In this document: positions 62,388 to 64,000 of the stretch, piece by piece | Layout: the number at the start of each line of letters is the position of its first letter | Numbering within the stretch: position 1 is the stretch's first letter | Source: Syntrophobacterales bacterium | GTDB lineage: Bacteria; Desulfobacterota; Syntrophobacteria; Syntrophobacterales; Thermodesulforhabdaceae | Assembly (NCBI GenBank): GCA_026417655.1 | Contig: JAOACS010000031.1 | Location: forward strand, 62,001 to 126,000 | Direction: 5' to 3' | DNA: 64,000 bases | Position numbers and translations under genes: made by a program | Notes under the pieces: model-generated | Database searches by the model: none | Told to the model about the DNA's origin: nothing | The model's input: only the letters and a program-made list of their open reading frames with translations

Positions 62388-64000
62388 AAGTTGCGCCCCT
62401 TATCAATCAAAAGAGAAGTTGAACTCTTCGATTTGGCGAAAATTTTTGAAACTATCACAAAAAAGAAGGGAATATAAAATAGATCGATGAATGTAGCAGA
62501 AAGCATACCTCCCGTCACAGCAGTTCCTATAGCGTTCATTGAGCCAGCACCAGCTCCCGAAGCGAGAGCGAGGGGAAGAGTTCCAAAAAAGAAAGCCATC
62601 GACGTCATAATAACAGGTCTAAACCGTATTCGGACTGCACTAAGGGTTGCCTCCATGAGATTCATCCCTTGAGTCTTCATGGCATGTTGGATGAACTGGA
62701 CTATGAGAATAGCATTTTTGGTCGAAAGCCCCAAAGTGGTCAAAAAGCCAATCTGAAAATAGACACCGTTTGGGAGATCCCTTAAATATGTCGCAAGAAG
62801 AGCCCCGAAGACCCCTAAGGGAAACATAAGCATATTGACAAAGGGAACAGTCCAGCTCTCAAAAAGTGCTGCAACACAAAGAAATATTACTATTACAGAG
62901 AAGGCATAAAGAAGTGGAGCCTGAGTTGTAGACATCCGTTCTTGGTAGGAAAGTCCTGTCCAATCAAAGCCAAACCCCTTTGGAAGCTTCTGTACAAGCT
63001 CTTCCATCGCCTTCATCGCCTCTCCTGTGCTTCTTCCCGGAGCCGGTTCACCCCAGATGTTAATCGATGGGAAGCCATTGTAGCGTTCAAGTCTTGGAGA
63101 ACCATAGGTCCACTCTCCTGTAGCAAAGGCGGAAAAGGGAACCATCTTCCCCTCCCTATTCCTCACGTAAATCCTGTCTAGATCCTTTGGTAACATCCGA
63201 TAGGGTGCGTCAGCTTGAACATAGACCCGTTTTACTCTTCCGGCGTGCACGAAATCGTTTACATAGAACCCCCCAAACATAGCAGAAACAGTCTGATGTA
63301 TGGAAGATATAGGAACCCCTAGGGCACCAGCCTTCTCCCAGTCGATGTTTATTTTATACTGTGGAACGTCATCCATACCGTTGTGACGAACTCGGGAAAG
63401 TCTCGGATCCTGGGCAGCCATAGCAAGAAGTTGACTTCTAGCTTCCATTAAAGCCTCATGTCCTTTACCACCAAAGTCTAAAAGCTCAAAATCAAATCCC
63501 GTCGCATTCCCAAGCTCAATAATAGAGGGAGGAGGAAACACAAATACCATACCCTCTCTAATAGTTGAAAATTCCATCATTGCCCGTCGCACAATCGACC
63601 AAACTTTTAACTCCTTACCGTCCCTTAGATTCCAGTCCTTTAGCTTGATAAAGACTAGGCCATTATTCTGGGCTCTCCCTGCAAAACTGAATCCTGCTAG
63701 GGTCCCACAGGATTCGACGGCCCTATTTTCCTTCGTAAGAAAATAATCCCTTATTCGATCAAGAACACGCTGAGTTTGCTCTAGTGTCGAACCGGAAGGC
63801 ATAATAACCTGGCTAATCAAAATTCCCTGGTCTTCCTCGGGAAGATAGGCTGTAGGAAGTTTCAAAAGAAGCACTCCAACCACTAATACTATAACCACAT
63901 AAATCACCATGTAACGGATAATCTTAGAAAAGGATCCTTCGACAGTTTTTAGGTAAAAATTTCTCCCTCTACGAAACCCACGATCAAACCACCGAAAAAA
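62384..64000 (-). CDS. RND efflux pump inner-membrane protein (HAE1 type), 3' half
   Basis: The frame is open to the right edge, giving 538 codons, the C-terminal half of a roughly 1,040-residue AcrB-like protein. It begins in the loop before TM7 (FDRGFRR...GSFSKIIRYM), and goes on with LPTAYLPEEDQGILI, FSFAGRAQNNGLVFIKLKDW, ATGFDFELLDF, the porter subdomains, and TM8-12 with GLSTKNAILIVQF and IRFRPVIMTSMAFFFGTLPLALASGAGAGS. An internal ATG at 63910 is not the start. With the TolC-like gene it makes an export system for drugs or lipophilic compounds. Confidence 0.95.
   Translation of the reverse strand, partial: FFRWFDRGFRRGRNFYLKTVEGSFSKIIRYMVIYVVIVLVVGVLLLKLPTAYLPEEDQGILISQVIMPSGSTLEQTQRVLDRIRDYFLTKENRAVESCGTLAGFSFAGRAQNNGLVFIKLKDWNLRDGKELKVWSIVRRAMMEFSTIREGMVFVFPPPSIIELGNATGFDFELLDFGGKGHEALMEARSQLLAMAAQDPRLSRVRHNGMDDVPQYKINIDWEKAGALGVPISSIHQTVSAMFGGFYVNDFVHAGRVKRVYVQADAPYRMLPKDLDRIYVRNREGKMVPFSAFATGEWTYGSPRLERYNGFPSINIWGEPAPGRSTGEAMKAMEELVQKLPKGFGFDWTGLSYQERMSTTQAPLLYAFSVIVIFLCVAALFESWTVPFVNMLMFPLGVFGALLATYLRDLPNGVYFQIGFLTTLGLSTKNAILIVQFIQHAMKTQGMNLMEATLSAVRIRFRPVIMTSMAFFFGTLPLALASGAGAGSMNAIGTAVTGGMLSATFIDLFYIPFFFVIVSKIFAKSKSSTSLLIDKGRNL

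Noticed and set aside
1-64000. tRNA, rRNA, CRISPR arrays, insertion sequences and prophage
   Set aside because: No T-arm-like sequences in gaps, no regular short repeats with spacers, and no transposase, integrase or phage proteins were found.

Overview
The window is bacterial chromosome of about 44% GC. Gene content points to an anaerobic, probably thermophilic Desulfobacterota (deltaproteobacterial, Syntrophobacter-like) organism. The signs are a split B12-dependent methylmalonyl-CoA mutase with epimerase, a Na+-pumping biotin acyl-CoA decarboxylase, a glutaryl-CoA-dehydrogenase-like enzyme, a NIL-domain ferredoxin, a CGGC protein, -24/-12 (sigma-54) promoters and frequent AGA/AGG and ATA codons. 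The taxon is inferred from gene content only. No rRNA, tRNA, CRISPR array or intact insertion sequence was seen.

Layout. (1) 1-9113, minus strand: one tightly packed operon in the order NIL-ferredoxin, MnmA tRNA thiolase, YkgJ-type Cys-cluster protein, GlgX, GlgB, a cysteine synthase fused to a degenerate cysteinyl-tRNA synthetase, and the start of L-aspartate oxidase (runs off the left edge). (2) 9451-11712: a membrane sensor histidine kinase whose ATP-binding domain has lost its motifs. (3) 11816-19988, plus strand: an IclR regulator, class III CoA-transferase, the delta, beta and biotin-carrier subunits of a Na+-translocating decarboxylase, an acyl-CoA dehydrogenase and the carboxyltransferase. 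A terminator follows, then a phenylacetate-CoA-ligase-like enzyme with a double-ACT protein. (4) 20039-22574, minus: methylmalonyl-CoA epimerase and the two mutase subunits. Regions 3 and 4 together suggest oxidation of dicarboxylic or fatty acids with energy saved as a sodium gradient. (5) 22744-30867, plus: MoaE-like protein, a tandem nitrilase, a Kef-type antiporter, a ferritin-like protein with a SagB-type dehydrogenase, a glycosyltransferase, and two small exported proteins behind a near-perfect sigma-54 promoter. (6) 30918-33980, minus: UvrC, CGGC protein and a TatD-like hydrolase. (7) 34129-42809: sulfur and redox functions, namely a CoA-disulfide-reductase/rhodanese fusion, a TauE/SafE permease with a small membrane protein behind a second sigma-54 promoter, and a three-gene cytoplasmic molybdoenzyme/ferredoxin/NAD(P)H-oxidoreductase set. 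(8) 42976-60540: an exopolysaccharide locus of 13 minus-strand genes plus one convergent glycosyltransferase. It holds Wza, Wzz and Wzy-like proteins, two regulatory ATPases, glycosyltransferases, an initiating sugar-phosphate transferase, a MurJ-family flippase, an exported Asp-box propeller and a nucleotide-sugar epimerase. (9) 60990-64000, minus: TolC-type outer membrane protein and the C-terminal half of an RND pump that continues past the right edge.

The most unusual items are the cysteine synthase/pseudo-CysRS fusion, the CxxC-type MnmA expressed with an NIL-ferredoxin, the cytoplasmic pyridine-nucleotide-linked molybdoenzyme set, the Na+-decarboxylase operon with a glutaryl-CoA-dehydrogenase-like enzyme, and two sigma-54 promoters that share an upstream octamer.
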